Shown: positions 36,309-45,761, counted from the stretch's first letter. The stretch: 64,000 nucleotides of DNA from Trinickia diaoshuihuensis (GCF_003390925.1 NZ_QUBS01000082.1:1-64000), one strand, 5' to 3'. Notes: generated by a model from the letters alone, not told the origin. A program made the numbers and translations.

Positions 36309-37627
36309 CTTCTGACACCCAGCAACAACTGCGCGAGCAGATTATTCAACTCGTCGGTCAGTACGGCGCACTCTCGACGCAAACGCCGACATTCGAGCCC
36401 GGCGTATCGACTGTCCCGCCGTCCGGCAAGGTCATCGGGGCGCGTGAACTCGAACTGATGGTCGAGGCGTCACTCGACGGCTGGCTCACGACCGGCCGCT
36501 TCAACGAAGCATTCGAGCAAAAGCTCGCGCGCTTTATCGGTGTCGAATATCTGATCACGGTAAACTCCGGATCGTCGGCCAACCTGGTCGCGTTTTCGAC
36601 GCTGACCTCGCCGAAGCTCGGCGATCGCGCAATCAAACCGGGCGACGAAGTCATCGGCGTGGCAGCGGGCTTCCCGACGACGGTTAATCCGATCATTCAG
36701 TTCGGCGCGGTGCCCGTGTTCGTCGACGTCGAGCTCGGCACGTACAACATCGACGCCTCCAAGATCGAAGCGGCGATCGGCCCGAAGACGAAGGCGATCA
36801 TGCTCGCGCACACGCTGGGTAATCCGTACAACCTCGACGTCGTCACGGCGCTGTGCAAGAAGTACGGCCTGTGGCTCATCGAGGACTGCTGCGACGCGCT
36901 TGGCTCGACCTATAACGGCAAGCTCGTCGGGACGTTCGGCGATATCGGCACGCTAAGCTTTTACCCCGCGCATCACATCACGATGGGTGAAGGCGGCGCC
37001 GTGTTCACGAACAACCCCGAGTTGAAGCTGATCGCCGAATCGTTCCGCGACTGGGGCCGGGACTGTTACTGCGCGCCGGGCAAAGACAACACCTGCAACA
37101 AGCGTTTTTGCTGGAAGCTCGGCAACCTGCCCGAAGGTTACGATCACAAGTACACGTATTCGCACCTCGGCTACAACCTCAAGATCACCGATATGCAGGC
37201 CGCTTGCGGTTTGGCGCAGCTTGATCGCGCGCAGGAGTTCATCGAGGCGCGCCGCCGTAACTTCGCCTATCTGACCGAACGTCTGCAAAGCTGCAAGGAA
37301 CTGCTGATCCTGCCGCAAGCCACCCCGCAGTCCGATCCCTCCTGGTTCGGCTATCCGATCACGATCAAGCCCGAGGCGGGCCTGCGCCGCGTGGATCTGC
37401 TCACGTACCTCGATCAAAACAAGATCGGTACGCGCTTGCTGTTCGCGGGCAACTTGACGCGCCAGCCGTATATGATCGGCCGCAATTACCGCATCAGCGG
37501 CGAGCTGACGAACACGGACATCATCATGAACGATACGTTCTGGGTCGGCACGTTCCCGGGTCTCGGCCAAGCTCAGCTCGACTACATCGCCGAAAAGATC
37601 GAGACGTTCCTCGGCGTCAACTTCTAA
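36305..37627 (+). CDS. rfbH: CDP-4-keto-6-deoxyglucose 3-dehydrase (E1, RfbH/DdhC)
   Basis: 440 residues. PMP-dependent, iron-sulfur enzyme that removes the C3 hydroxyl to start 3-deoxygenation. The usual Schiff-base Lys is replaced by His in [13 protein letters not shown] (His223), the hallmark that blocks transamination. The [2Fe-2S] ligands are complete: Cys196, then 57 residues to Cys254, one to Cys256, seven to Cys264, exactly the E1 spacing. Its electron donor E3 (DdhD/AscD) is not encoded in this window. Start ATG 36305 overlaps the rfbG stop. Confidence 0.97.
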   Translation: MTSDTQQQLREQIIQLVGQYGALSTQTPTFEPGVSTVPPSGKVIGARELELMVEASLDGWLTTGRFNEAFEQKLARFIGVEYLITVNSGSSANLVAFSTLTSPKLGDRAIKPGDEVIGVAAGFPTTVNPIIQFGAVPVFVDVELGTYNIDASKIEAAIGPKTKAIMLAHTLGNPYNLDVVTALCKKYGLWLIEDCCDALGSTYNGKLVGTFGDIGTLSFYPAHHITMGEGGAVFTNNPELKLIAESFRDWGRDCYCAPGKDNTCNKRFCWKLGNLPEGYDHKYTYSHLGYNLKITDMQAACGLAQLDRAQEFIEARRRNFAYLTERLQSCKELLILPQATPQSDPSWFGYPITIKPEAGLRRVDLLTYLDQNKIGTRLLFAGNLTRQPYMIGRNYRISGELTNTDIIMNDTFWVGTFPGLGQAQLDYIAEKIETFLGVNF

Positions 37628-37669
37628 GGCCCCGATCGCTACCATGAACACGACGCGTCGATCGAAACC

Positions 37670-38101
37670 ATGCTGACCAAGGTGATGACGGCATTGCGCG
37701 CCGACCGAGAGACGCGCAACAAGATGCTGCGCTATCTCATCGTCGGCGGTGCCAATACGGCCTTCGGGTATTTTGCGACGGTGGGTCTGTACTACCTGCT
37801 GCGTCCGCATCTGCACATCGTCGTCATCGGTGTGCTCGCGAACGTCGTGTGCATCACCGAGGCGTTCGTCACGTACAAGCTGTTCGTGTTCAATTCGCGC
37901 GACGGGTGGTTGCGCGAATACCTGCGCTGCTATGTCGTCTACGGCGGCAGTGCGGTGATCGGCATCGCGGGGCTTTGGCTGCTCGTCAACATCCTAGGCA
38001 TTCCCTTTTGGCTCGCCCAGGGCCTGTTGATGGTAGTGAGCGTCGTGGTGTCGTACGCCGGTCACGATCGATTTACTTTTAGAAAGACCCAGCGCGGATG
38101 A
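37670..38101 (+). CDS. GtrA-family membrane protein
   Basis: 143 residues, four membrane segments after a charged 20-residue start; RYLIVGGANTAFGYFATVGLYYLL and ITEAFVTYKLFVF are GtrA signatures. GtrA-type proteins are thought to flip undecaprenyl-phosphate-linked single sugars across the inner membrane in O-antigen side-chain decoration. Its stop overlaps the start of the GtrB-like gene (ATGA). It lies directly after the rfbFGH genes. Confidence 0.88.
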   Translation: MLTKVMTALRADRETRNKMLRYLIVGGANTAFGYFATVGLYYLLRPHLHIVVIGVLANVVCITEAFVTYKLFVFNSRDGWLREYLRCYVVYGGSAVIGIAGLWLLVNILGIPFWLAQGLLMVVSVVVSYAGHDRFTFRKTQRG

Positions 38102-39039
38102 GCGAAAGAAAACTAATCAGCATCGTTGCCGGATGCTTCAACGAGCAAGACAACATCGCCGAGCTGCATCAGCGCATCACGGCGGTCATGCAACAAGCGC
38201 CGCAGTACGACTATGAAATTTTGCTGATCGACAATGCATCGACCGATCGAACGGTCGATGTGATTCGAGAGATCGCCGCGCGCGACAAGCATTTGAAGGC
38301 GATCGTCAACGTGCGCAACTTCGGGCACATCCGTTCGCCCTATCACGCGCTGTTGCTGGCGCAAGGCGACGCGGTGATCGGCATGGCGTCCGACCTCGAG
38401 GATCCGCCCGAGCTGATCCTCGAATTCATCCGCAAGTGGGAAGAAGGCTATAAGGTTGCGATCGGCGTGCGCCGCAAGCATGAGGAGCGAGGCCTCATGC
38501 CGATCATGCGCAAGGCCTATTACAAGCTCATCACGCGCATTTCCGAAGTCGAGCAGGTTCAAAACTTCACGGGTTTCGGCCTCTACGACAAGGCCGTCAT
38601 GGACATCCTGCGCGAGATCGAGGACCCGTACCCCTACTTCCGCGGCCTGATTTGCGAAATCGGCTACGAGCGCGCCGAGGTTCCATTCGACAAGCCGGTA
38701 CGCAAGCGCGGCATCTCCAAGGGCACGTTCCTCGTCTATCTCGACAGCGCGCTGCTCGGCATCGTCAACCATTCGAAGGCACCGCTGCGGCTCGCGACGA
38801 TGATCGGCATCGGCCTGAGCGGACTGAGCTTTCTAACGGGCGTCTACTACTTCATCCGTAAGCTGCTCGCGTGGGATCAGTTTCAAATGGGACTCGCGCC
38901 GCTGGGCATCGGCGTGTTCTTTTTCATGGGCATGTTGTTTCTGTTTCTCGGCCTGCTCGGCGAATACGTCGGCCTGCTCGTCACGCATACGGTGAAGCGG
39001 CCGATGGTGGTCGAGAAAGAGCGGATCAATTTTGACTGA
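38098..39039 (+). CDS. GtrB-like polyprenyl-phosphate glycosyltransferase
   Basis: 313 residues. The N-terminal GT2 domain (SIVAGCFNEQDNI, LLIDNASTDRTVDVI, MASDLEDPPELI with the DxD-type acid group) and two C-terminal membrane helices (about 230-255 and 270-295) match the dolichol-phosphate/undecaprenyl-phosphate glycosyltransferases such as GtrB and ArnC. It should load one sugar onto undecaprenyl phosphate for flipping by the GtrA-like neighbour. The donor may be a CDP-sugar made by rfbFGH, but this is inference. FRKxxxKxGxSK-like substitution near residue 200 (KPVRKRGISKGTF) is normal. Confidence 0.88.
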   Translation: MSERKLISIVAGCFNEQDNIAELHQRITAVMQQAPQYDYEILLIDNASTDRTVDVIREIAARDKHLKAIVNVRNFGHIRSPYHALLLAQGDAVIGMASDLEDPPELILEFIRKWEEGYKVAIGVRRKHEERGLMPIMRKAYYKLITRISEVEQVQNFTGFGLYDKAVMDILREIEDPYPYFRGLICEIGYERAEVPFDKPVRKRGISKGTFLVYLDSALLGIVNHSKAPLRLATMIGIGLSGLSFLTGVYYFIRKLLAWDQFQMGLAPLGIGVFFFMGMLFLFLGLLGEYVGLLVTHTVKRPMVVEKERINFD

Positions 39040-39049
39040 GAGCGAGAAC

Positions 39050-40123
39050 ATGCGCGTCATTCCGAACGGCTTCACGCTGTTTCAAGAAGATCTCGAGCAC
39101 GTCGCCCGGCACCTCGACGAAGACTGGGCTCGCCTGCGCGGAGCCCATCTGTTCATTACCGGCGGTACCGGTTTTTTCGGCAAATGGCTGCTGGAAAGTT
39201 TGTTGTGGGCCAATGAAACGCGCGGACTCGGCCTGCGCCTCACCGTGCTGAGCCGCTCCCCGGAGCGCTTTCTTGCCGAACGCGCGCCCCATTTGAAGGG
39301 TCGTCCGGGACTGGCTTTTGTCGCCGGCGGCCTGGCGGATTTCGAATTCCCCGGCGATGCCTGCAGCCACATCGTTCATGCCGCTTCCGAGACGAACCTC
39401 GAGCAATCGAACGATTGGGCTCAGCGCCATTTGAACGCGGCGCTTGGCGGCACGCAGCGGCTTATCGACATGGCCGCTCGGCACCGCTCGGAAGCACTGT
39501 TGCTGACGACCTCGGGCGCGGTGTACTCGCCGATGGATTCGATAGTCGACGACCGCTGCGTCGAGGGCCCAGCCGGCCTTGCCGACTATGCCTCGGAGCG
39601 AATCGTATACGGCCAGTCCAAGCGCATGATGGAAATCATGACGTCGGTGGCCGCGCAGCAGGTGGGCTTTCGGGCTTTGATCGCTCGGTGCTTTGCGTTC
39701 GTCGGGCCCCACTTGCCCCTCGAGGCCAACTACGCGATAGGCAATTTCATGCGTGACGCACTGGCCGGACGCGACGTCGTGGTCGGCGGCGACGGCACGC
39801 CGCTGCGCTCGTATTTGTACGCGGCCGATCTCGTGGTTTGGTTAGTGCGCATCCTGGCGCGGGGGCGATCGGGTGTACCGTATAACGTCGGTGGCGAGCA
39901 AGCGATCTCGATCGGCGACCTTGCGCACACAGTCGCTCGCGTGGCGGGTGGTACGAGCCGCGTGCAGATCAAAGGTACGCCCGTGCCGGGCGCGAAACCG
40001 TCGGCCTACCTGCCTTCGGTTGCGCGTGCGCGCGAGGAACTCGGATTGGACGTGTTCGTGCCGATCGACGACGCAATCGCGCGTACGCTCGCTTGGCATC
40101 GTTCGCGCGAGGTGGGTAACTAG
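39050..40123 (+). CDS. NAD(P)-dependent SDR, candidate dideoxyhexose reductase
   Basis: 357 residues. A 35-residue helical lead precedes the Rossmann motif LFITGGTGFFGKWLLESLL. VHAASETNLEQ, LLLTTSGAVYS, and Tyr-x3-Lys in VYGQSKRMMEIM give a complete extended SDR. Between rfbFGH/gtrAB and the ThDP enzyme, it may reduce a CDP-4-keto-3,6-dideoxy or branched intermediate (role of AbeJ, Prt or YerF), though it could instead be a 4-epimerase. ATG 39050 is used; TTG 39032 overlapping gtrB is an alternative. Confidence 0.75.
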   Translation: MRVIPNGFTLFQEDLEHVARHLDEDWARLRGAHLFITGGTGFFGKWLLESLLWANETRGLGLRLTVLSRSPERFLAERAPHLKGRPGLAFVAGGLADFEFPGDACSHIVHAASETNLEQSNDWAQRHLNAALGGTQRLIDMAARHRSEALLLTTSGAVYSPMDSIVDDRCVEGPAGLADYASERIVYGQSKRMMEIMTSVAAQQVGFRALIARCFAFVGPHLPLEANYAIGNFMRDALAGRDVVVGGDGTPLRSYLYAADLVVWLVRILARGRSGVPYNVGGEQAISIGDLAHTVARVAGGTSRVQIKGTPVPGAKPSAYLPSVARAREELGLDVFVPIDDAIARTLAWHRSREVGN

Positions 40124-40248
40124 CCCCGTGACTGAACATACGGCCTTCGAACGCAGCAGAGCCGACGCTACGCGGGGCTTGAACGCGGTGTAAGTCGAGT
40201 AGTAATGATGGGGCCTCGGAGCGCGAGGCAAAGTATTCCAAATTTTTA

Positions 40249-42054
40249 ATGGCAAATCGTATGGCGATCAGTGTCTCGGATTATGTCTTCCAGCGTGTGG
40301 CGGAAGCTGGAGTAAAGGACGTCTTCATGGTGTCGGGCGGCGGCATCATGTACTTGTGTGACGCGGTCGGCCGCTCGAAAGATTTGCGCTACTGGTGCAA
40401 CTACCATGAGCAGGCATGCGCCATTGCCGCCGAAGGTTATGCGCGCGTGACGGAAAACTTGGGCGTCTGTCTCGTCACCACGGGCCCCGGCAGTACCAAC
40501 GCCCTGTCGGCCGTCGCGGGAGCATTCGTCGACTCCATCCCCGTGCTCGTCATCTCGGGTCAGGTGCGTACGGCCATCATGGCCGATTACAGCTTCCAGC
40601 GCCAAGTCGGCCCGCAGGAAATCAATATTGAGCCGATGGCCAAGCCAGTGACGAAGCATTGCGTCACCGTGATGCGCCCGGAAGACGTGCGTTACGAACT
40701 CGAGAAATGCCTCTATCTGGCGCGTGCCGGACGTCCGGGACCCGTCTGGCTGAATCTGCCGCTCGACATTCAATCCGCGATGATCGAACCGGATGCGCAA
40801 CGCGGCTATACCCCGGAAGAGCCGTCCACGCCCCCCTTGGACGAAGCGCTCGTCGATCAAGTCGCGCAAATGCTGCTCGCCTCGAAGCGGCCGGTCGTGA
40901 TCGGCGGTAACGGTATCGCGCTGGGCCATGCGCGCAGCGCATTCCGCGAACTCGTTGCGCAATTGAAGGTGCCGGCGCTGTCGACCATCAGCGGCATGGA
41001 TCTGTTGGCGGAAGACAATCCGCTCTATCAAGGCCGTATTGGGCCGGGCGGTCAACGTCGAGCGAACTTTGCGCTTCAAAATTCCGATTTGGTGCTCGCG
41101 ATAGGCACGAGCCTCTCGATCTCCGCCATCGGCTTCAGCGATAAGTTTGCGCCAAAGGCGAAAAAGGTACACGTCAACATCGATCGCGGCGATCTGGTCA
41201 AGAAGAACATCACCATCGACGTATCGGTACTCGCGGACGCCAAGCAGTTCATCGAAGCGTTGCTCGCCCGCGTCAAGGATCATCAATATCAGCCGACCCA
41301 GCGTTGGCTCGACGCGTGCGCGATGTGGAAGCGGGAGTACCCGCCCATGCCCGCGCCCGAGCACCTGCAAAAGGATCACGTCGACATTTACGCGGCCTAT
41401 GACGAACTGTCGCGACAGCTAGGCGATACCGATATCGTCGTGAGCGGCAACTCGCTCGACGGCTGCATCATCGCCTACCAAAACCACCGCGTGAAGGAAG
41501 GACAATTCGGATTCACGAGCGCCTGCATGGGCTCGATGGGTTGGGACTTGCCGGCGGTCATCGGGGCCTGCGTAGCGGATCGCGAACGGCGCGGCGTGCT
41601 GGTAACGGGCGACGGCAGTGTGCTGTTCAACATTCAGGAGCTGATGTTCCTCTCGCAGAATCATCTGAATGCGAAGCTGTTCATCAGCAACAACGATGGC
41701 TATCAAAGTATCCGCAACACCCAACGCCGTTATTTCGAAGGTCGCGAAGTCGGCACCGATCGCCACTCGGGCGTCGGCAACCCCGACTTCAAGAAACTCG
41801 CGGAGGCATTCGGGCTTAAGCACATGCTGATCGAGCGCAATGAGCAATTGCGCGACGCCATCGCAACGGTTTTTGCGGATAAAGATCCGTGGATCGTGGA
41901 GATGTCGATATCGCAGGAGCAACAGCGGTTCCGCGCTAGCTCGTACCTGAAACCGGACGGCACGCTCGGATCTCGCCCGATGGAGGACATGGATCCCCTG
42001 CTGCCTCGCGAAGAGCTCGAACGCAACATGACGATGTTCGATAACGACGATTGA
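40249..42054 (+). CDS. Thiamine-diphosphate enzyme, YerE-like candidate
   Basis: 601 residues, acetolactate-synthase-like layout. The Pyr domain has the catalytic Glu54 in NYHEQACAIAAEGYAR and TTGPGSTNALSAVAGAFVDS; the central domain follows (RPVVIGGNGIALGH); the PP domain has the ThDP motif GDGS (454-457) with the Asn about 25 residues later (ISNNDGYQSIRNTQ). FQRQVGPQEI resembles the flavin-linked ALS group. Placed after rfbFGH, it fits YerE, which adds a two-carbon unit from pyruvate to C4 of CDP-4-keto-3,6-dideoxyglucose. A housekeeping acetolactate synthase is less likely, as no small subunit follows. Confidence 0.7.
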   Translation: MANRMAISVSDYVFQRVAEAGVKDVFMVSGGGIMYLCDAVGRSKDLRYWCNYHEQACAIAAEGYARVTENLGVCLVTTGPGSTNALSAVAGAFVDSIPVLVISGQVRTAIMADYSFQRQVGPQEINIEPMAKPVTKHCVTVMRPEDVRYELEKCLYLARAGRPGPVWLNLPLDIQSAMIEPDAQRGYTPEEPSTPPLDEALVDQVAQMLLASKRPVVIGGNGIALGHARSAFRELVAQLKVPALSTISGMDLLAEDNPLYQGRIGPGGQRRANFALQNSDLVLAIGTSLSISAIGFSDKFAPKAKKVHVNIDRGDLVKKNITIDVSVLADAKQFIEALLARVKDHQYQPTQRWLDACAMWKREYPPMPAPEHLQKDHVDIYAAYDELSRQLGDTDIVVSGNSLDGCIIAYQNHRVKEGQFGFTSACMGSMGWDLPAVIGACVADRERRGVLVTGDGSVLFNIQELMFLSQNHLNAKLFISNNDGYQSIRNTQRRYFEGREVGTDRHSGVGNPDFKKLAEAFGLKHMLIERNEQLRDAIATVFADKDPWIVEMSISQEQQRFRASSYLKPDGTLGSRPMEDMDPLLPREELERNMTMFDNDD

Positions 42055-42206
42055 ACATCGGGCCGCGGCAGCCCGTTTGAGCATGCGCGGTCGTAGTCGC
42101 TTGGCCGGGCGCAGCGGTAGCAATGCCGTTGCGCCCGAAGTCTTTCTTTATGTTGAGTCTGAATACGATCTTGCTGCGCCCTGCCCCCATTGCCGGCGAA
42201 CGCGAT

Positions 42207-43475
42207 ATGGAAAATACAGTTCCCCCCGCTACTCAACGCCCATCCATCGATGCGCTCACTAGCTTGCGCGGCATTGCCGCGCTCCTGGTCGTCGTGCATC
42301 ACATGGGGCTTCTCATGCTACAGCCGCTGAGGAGCACGGTTGCAGCCATGCCGCTCGAGAAGTGCGGACTCCTAGGCATGTCCGTCTTTTTCGTCCTAAG
42401 CGGCTTTGTCATCCACTACAACTATGCGGACCGTCTCGCCAGCGATCGCGAAAGCGGCGTGATGAAGTTTTTGTTCGCGCGGCTTGCCCGCCTTTATCCG
42501 CTCTATCTTCCGATCATTCTCATTAACTACGCGGTCAATGTCGGGCGTGCCGTTCATTCGGGCCGGCAATTGGCTGCCAGTGCTTACTCCGCATCGCTGC
42601 CTGCCTACCTTGCCGGCATGCAGTCATGGTTTTATGCCACGCTTAACGGGTTCAATCTTTCGATCTCGCAGGAATACGCGAATAACTCTTGGTCTATCAG
42701 CGCCGAGCTATTCCTCTATCTATTCTTCATTCCGCTGGCATTGTACGGGGGTTTTAAGCGGCACTCGACGGCGCGTGGCGTAGCAATCGCCGTTGCCGCG
42801 ATCTTTGGGCGCATACTCTTCGTAAAGTTTTCGGAACTCGATGCAGTAAGAACTGCCCTGGAAAACGCACTGGGCGCCGTACCCTCTCTGGACGTTGGAA
42901 GTTGGCTAGTATATTACTCGCCGTATGGACGTTTGTTCGAGTTTCTAGCTGGAGTAGGGATTGCAGAAATTTGGCTAGCACGAAACAATCAGACGGAGTC
43001 GCCTCAGGCCCGCGCATTGGCGCGCGTCATTGGCGCAATCGCCTGCGCCTACATCGCGGGCTCGTTTGCCGATCAGGTGCTGTTCGACTATCCCAAACTG
43101 TTTGGCGGCAATCGAATCTATAGCGGCTATGCTGTCGCCGTTCCCGCAGCGATCTATCTCATCTGCCGCAGCCAACGTTGGCTGGGAAAGCTGGCGAGCT
43201 GGTGGCCTCTGCTTGGCGCAGGCGAAATCAGCTACTCGCTGTACATGCTGCACGGCAACCTGTTTCCGCTCTTTCTCGTGAAACCCCACGACACTCTCGC
43301 CGCCCTCGTGCCCGAGATGATTGCGAAATCGATCGCATTTCTGATCATACTGTTCGCGGCCTCATGGTTGACATATCGGTATTGGGAAATGCCTTGTCGT
43401 AAGAGAATTGTCTCTTTTTATCGAAAAAGCATCTCACCGCGACCGATTCGCGAGTGCGATATCGCCCATCCGTAG
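42207..43475 (+). CDS. Membrane O-acyltransferase (OafA/Acyltransferase-3 family)
   Basis: 422 residues, about 10 membrane segments. IDALTSLRGIAALLVVVHHM near residue 15 contains the Arg and His needed for acyl transfer in this family; SVFFVLSGFVIHYNY follows. Proteins of this kind O-acetylate O-antigen or other periplasmic glycans. The 28-residue upstream extension (from TTG/ATG 42123-42150) is not used. The gene is visibly lower in G+C than its neighbours and stands between the two sugar pathways, which suggests separate acquisition. Confidence 0.87.
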   Translation: MENTVPPATQRPSIDALTSLRGIAALLVVVHHMGLLMLQPLRSTVAAMPLEKCGLLGMSVFFVLSGFVIHYNYADRLASDRESGVMKFLFARLARLYPLYLPIILINYAVNVGRAVHSGRQLAASAYSASLPAYLAGMQSWFYATLNGFNLSISQEYANNSWSISAELFLYLFFIPLALYGGFKRHSTARGVAIAVAAIFGRILFVKFSELDAVRTALENALGAVPSLDVGSWLVYYSPYGRLFEFLAGVGIAEIWLARNNQTESPQARALARVIGAIACAYIAGSFADQVLFDYPKLFGGNRIYSGYAVAVPAAIYLICRSQRWLGKLASWWPLLGAGEISYSLYMLHGNLFPLFLVKPHDTLAALVPEMIAKSIAFLIILFAASWLTYRYWEMPCRKRIVSFYRKSISPRPIRECDIAHP

Positions 43476-43546
43476 TCTGTCTCAGGCGCGAACTTACCCT
43501 GTACAGTAACACTCGCGTACGTCGCGAGATCATGCAAGGAACGACA

Positions 43547-44551
43547 ATGTCGACGAATAAACGAATCCTCGTCACCGGCGCCGATGGTTTCATCGGCTCT
43601 CATCTCACCGAATACCTCGTTCGCGCGGGCTACGACGTTCGCCCGTTCGTTTTGTACAACTCGTTTAATTCTTGGGGCTGGCTCGATCGGGCCGATTCCG
43701 ACATCAAGTCCTCGCTCGACGTGTTTGCCGGCGACATCCGCGATCCGAACGGCGTACGCAAAGCCGTACAAGGCTGCGACGTCGTCCTGCACCTGGCGGC
43801 GTTGATCGCTATCCCCTATTCCTACCATTCGCCCGATACGTACGTCGACACGAACGTAAAAGGCACGCTCAATGTCGTGCAAGCCGCGCGAGACCTCGGT
43901 GCGCGGGTCGTGCATACATCGACGAGCGAAGTGTACGGCACCGCCCGGACCGTGCCGATCGACGAATCGCATCCGCTCCAAGGACAATCGCCATACTCAG
44001 CCTCGAAAATCGGCGCCGACCAGATCGCTCTTTCGTTCTACATGTCGTTCGAGACGCCTGTCGCCGTGCTGCGTCCGTTCAACACGTACGGTCCGCGTCA
44101 GTCGGCCCGCGCGGTCATCCCGAGCATCATCACCCAGATTGCTGCGGGTCAACGCAACCTCAAGCTCGGTTCGTTGCACCCCACCCGCGACTTCAATTTC
44201 GTTACGGATACCGTGCGCGCGTTTGAAGCGGTGATGAACAGCGATCAAGCACTCGGTCAAGTGCTGAACGCCGGGAGCGGCTTCGAGGTCAGTATCGGCG
44301 ACACCGTCCGCATGATCGCGGAAACGATGGGCGTGGAAGTGGCCATCGAGACCGACGAGCAACGTCTGCGTCCGGAAAAGAGCGAGGTGGAACGCCTGCT
44401 GGCCGACAATCGCCGGCTACGCGACCTCACGAACTGGGCGCCTGAATACGCCGGCGTGGACGGCTTCCGCCGCGGGCTGGCGAAAACGGTCGAATGGTTT
44501 ACCGATCCGGCCAATTTGGCGAATTACAAGGCCGATCGCTACAACGTGTAA
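43547..44551 (+). CDS. legB: GDP-GlcNAc 4,6-dehydratase, LegB type
   Basis: 334 residues, extended SDR. VTGADGFIGSHLTEYLVRAGYDVRPFVLYNSFNSWGWLDR is close in style to LegB of Campylobacter and Legionella; SEVYGTARTVPIDESHPLQ, Tyr-x3-Lys in PYSASKIGADQIA and RPFNTYGPRQSARAVIP complete the family. It makes the 4-keto-6-deoxy intermediate at the start of legionaminic acid synthesis. ATG 43547 has AAGGA upstream. A dTDP- or UDP-specific dehydratase is possible from sequence alone, but the neighbours favour LegB. Confidence 0.85.
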   Translation: MSTNKRILVTGADGFIGSHLTEYLVRAGYDVRPFVLYNSFNSWGWLDRADSDIKSSLDVFAGDIRDPNGVRKAVQGCDVVLHLAALIAIPYSYHSPDTYVDTNVKGTLNVVQAARDLGARVVHTSTSEVYGTARTVPIDESHPLQGQSPYSASKIGADQIALSFYMSFETPVAVLRPFNTYGPRQSARAVIPSIITQIAAGQRNLKLGSLHPTRDFNFVTDTVRAFEAVMNSDQALGQVLNAGSGFEVSIGDTVRMIAETMGVEVAIETDEQRLRPEKSEVERLLADNRRLRDLTNWAPEYAGVDGFRRGLAKTVEWFTDPANLANYKADRYNV

Positions 44552-44601
44552 GGTGATCGGCAAACCCGCCGAATCGATTCATCTATACCAGAGACACTCC
44601 T

Positions 44602-45759
44602 ATGGACCGAGCAGCCACGATTGTGCAAGCCGTGCGTGAGGCGTATCGCCGCCCGGATGGCTTCCTGCCGCTACACGCCCCCATTTTCGAGGGTAACGAA
44701 AGCGCTTACGTTCTAAAAACCATCGAATCGACGTTCGTCTCGTCGGTGGGCGAATACGTCAGCCAGTTCGAGCGCATGTTGCAAGAGATCACGGGCGCGG
44801 CACACGTCGTCGCCACGACGAATGGCACGACGGCTTTGCACATGTCGTTGTTGCTTGCCGGAGTAGAGCGCGATGACCTGGTCATTACGCAATCGCTCAG
44901 TTTCGTCGCGACAGCCAATTCGATCGCGCACGCGGGCGCCGTGCCGGCTTTCGTCGATGTGGACGCGGATACCCTAGGCATGTCGCCGGCCGCACTCGAA
45001 GCGTTCCTCGAACGTGAATGCGAACGCTCGAGTCGCGGTTGCACGCACCGGGCGACGGGGCGCCGTATAGCGGCCTGTGTGCCGATGCACTCGTTCGGAC
45101 TACCGGCCCGTATCCAGGAAATTGCCGATGTCTGCCGCAAGTGGGCAATCCCGTTAATCGAGGACGCGGCCGAAGCACTGGGGAGCCGCGTCGGCAGCGC
45201 GCATTGCGGCACTTTCGGCCTACTCGGCACCCTCAGTTTCAACGGCAACAAAATTTGTACGACGGGCGGCGGCGGCGCCATCATGACCAACGACTCGGAA
45301 GTCGCCAAGCGCGCCAAGCATTTGACGACGACCGCCAAGGTCCCGCATCGCTGGCGCTTCGAGCACGACGCGATCGGTTACAACTTTCGCTTACCCAACC
45401 TCAATGCCGCGCTCGGCTGTGCGCAATTGGAGCGGCTGGACCAATTTGTCGCATTCAAACGCGAGCTCGTCGATCGCTACGTGCAGGCATTCGCAGGCAC
45501 CGGTATCGAGGTCGTCACGGAGCGCCCGGGAACGTATTCGAACTACTGGTTGTGCGCGATTTTGCTGGCCGACCGCAACGAGCGCGACGCCTGTCTGGAC
45601 GCAACCAACGAAGCAGGCGTAATGACGCGGCCGGTTTGGGAACCGCTGCATACGCTGCCCATGTTTGCGGAGGCGCCGCACGGCCCGCTGGCAACGACGC
45701 AATCGATCGCCGACCGGCTCATCAACATTCCGAGCGGCGTGCTGCACCCCTCGGCGTAA
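44602..45759 (+). CDS. legC: PLP-dependent aminotransferase, LegC type
   Basis: 385 residues, DegT/DnrJ/EryC1 (SHS2) family. It transfers an amino group to C4 of the keto sugar. LPLHAPIFEGNESAYVLKTIESTFVSS opens the domain; ATTNGTTALHMSLLLAGV binds PLP, LIEDAAEALGSR follows, and the Schiff-base Lys is in SFNGNKICTTGGGG. Length and motifs fit LegC/NeuB-cluster aminotransferases. It follows legB by 50 bases and is two bases before the acyltransferase gene. Confidence 0.87.
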   Translation: MDRAATIVQAVREAYRRPDGFLPLHAPIFEGNESAYVLKTIESTFVSSVGEYVSQFERMLQEITGAAHVVATTNGTTALHMSLLLAGVERDDLVITQSLSFVATANSIAHAGAVPAFVDVDADTLGMSPAALEAFLERECERSSRGCTHRATGRRIAACVPMHSFGLPARIQEIADVCRKWAIPLIEDAAEALGSRVGSAHCGTFGLLGTLSFNGNKICTTGGGGAIMTNDSEVAKRAKHLTTTAKVPHRWRFEHDAIGYNFRLPNLNAALGCAQLERLDQFVAFKRELVDRYVQAFAGTGIEVVTERPGTYSNYWLCAILLADRNERDACLDATNEAGVMTRPVWEPLHTLPMFAEAPHGPLATTQSIADRLINIPSGVLHPSA

Positions 45760-45761
45760 CG

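Noticed and set aside
40246-41379. 377-codon frame antisense to the ThDP enzyme
   Set aside because: No recognisable motif; the opposite strand has complete ThDP and Glu sites.
40249-42054. Housekeeping acetolactate synthase
   Set aside because: No regulatory small subunit or ilvC follows, and the location is within a CDP-dideoxysugar module; not fully excluded.
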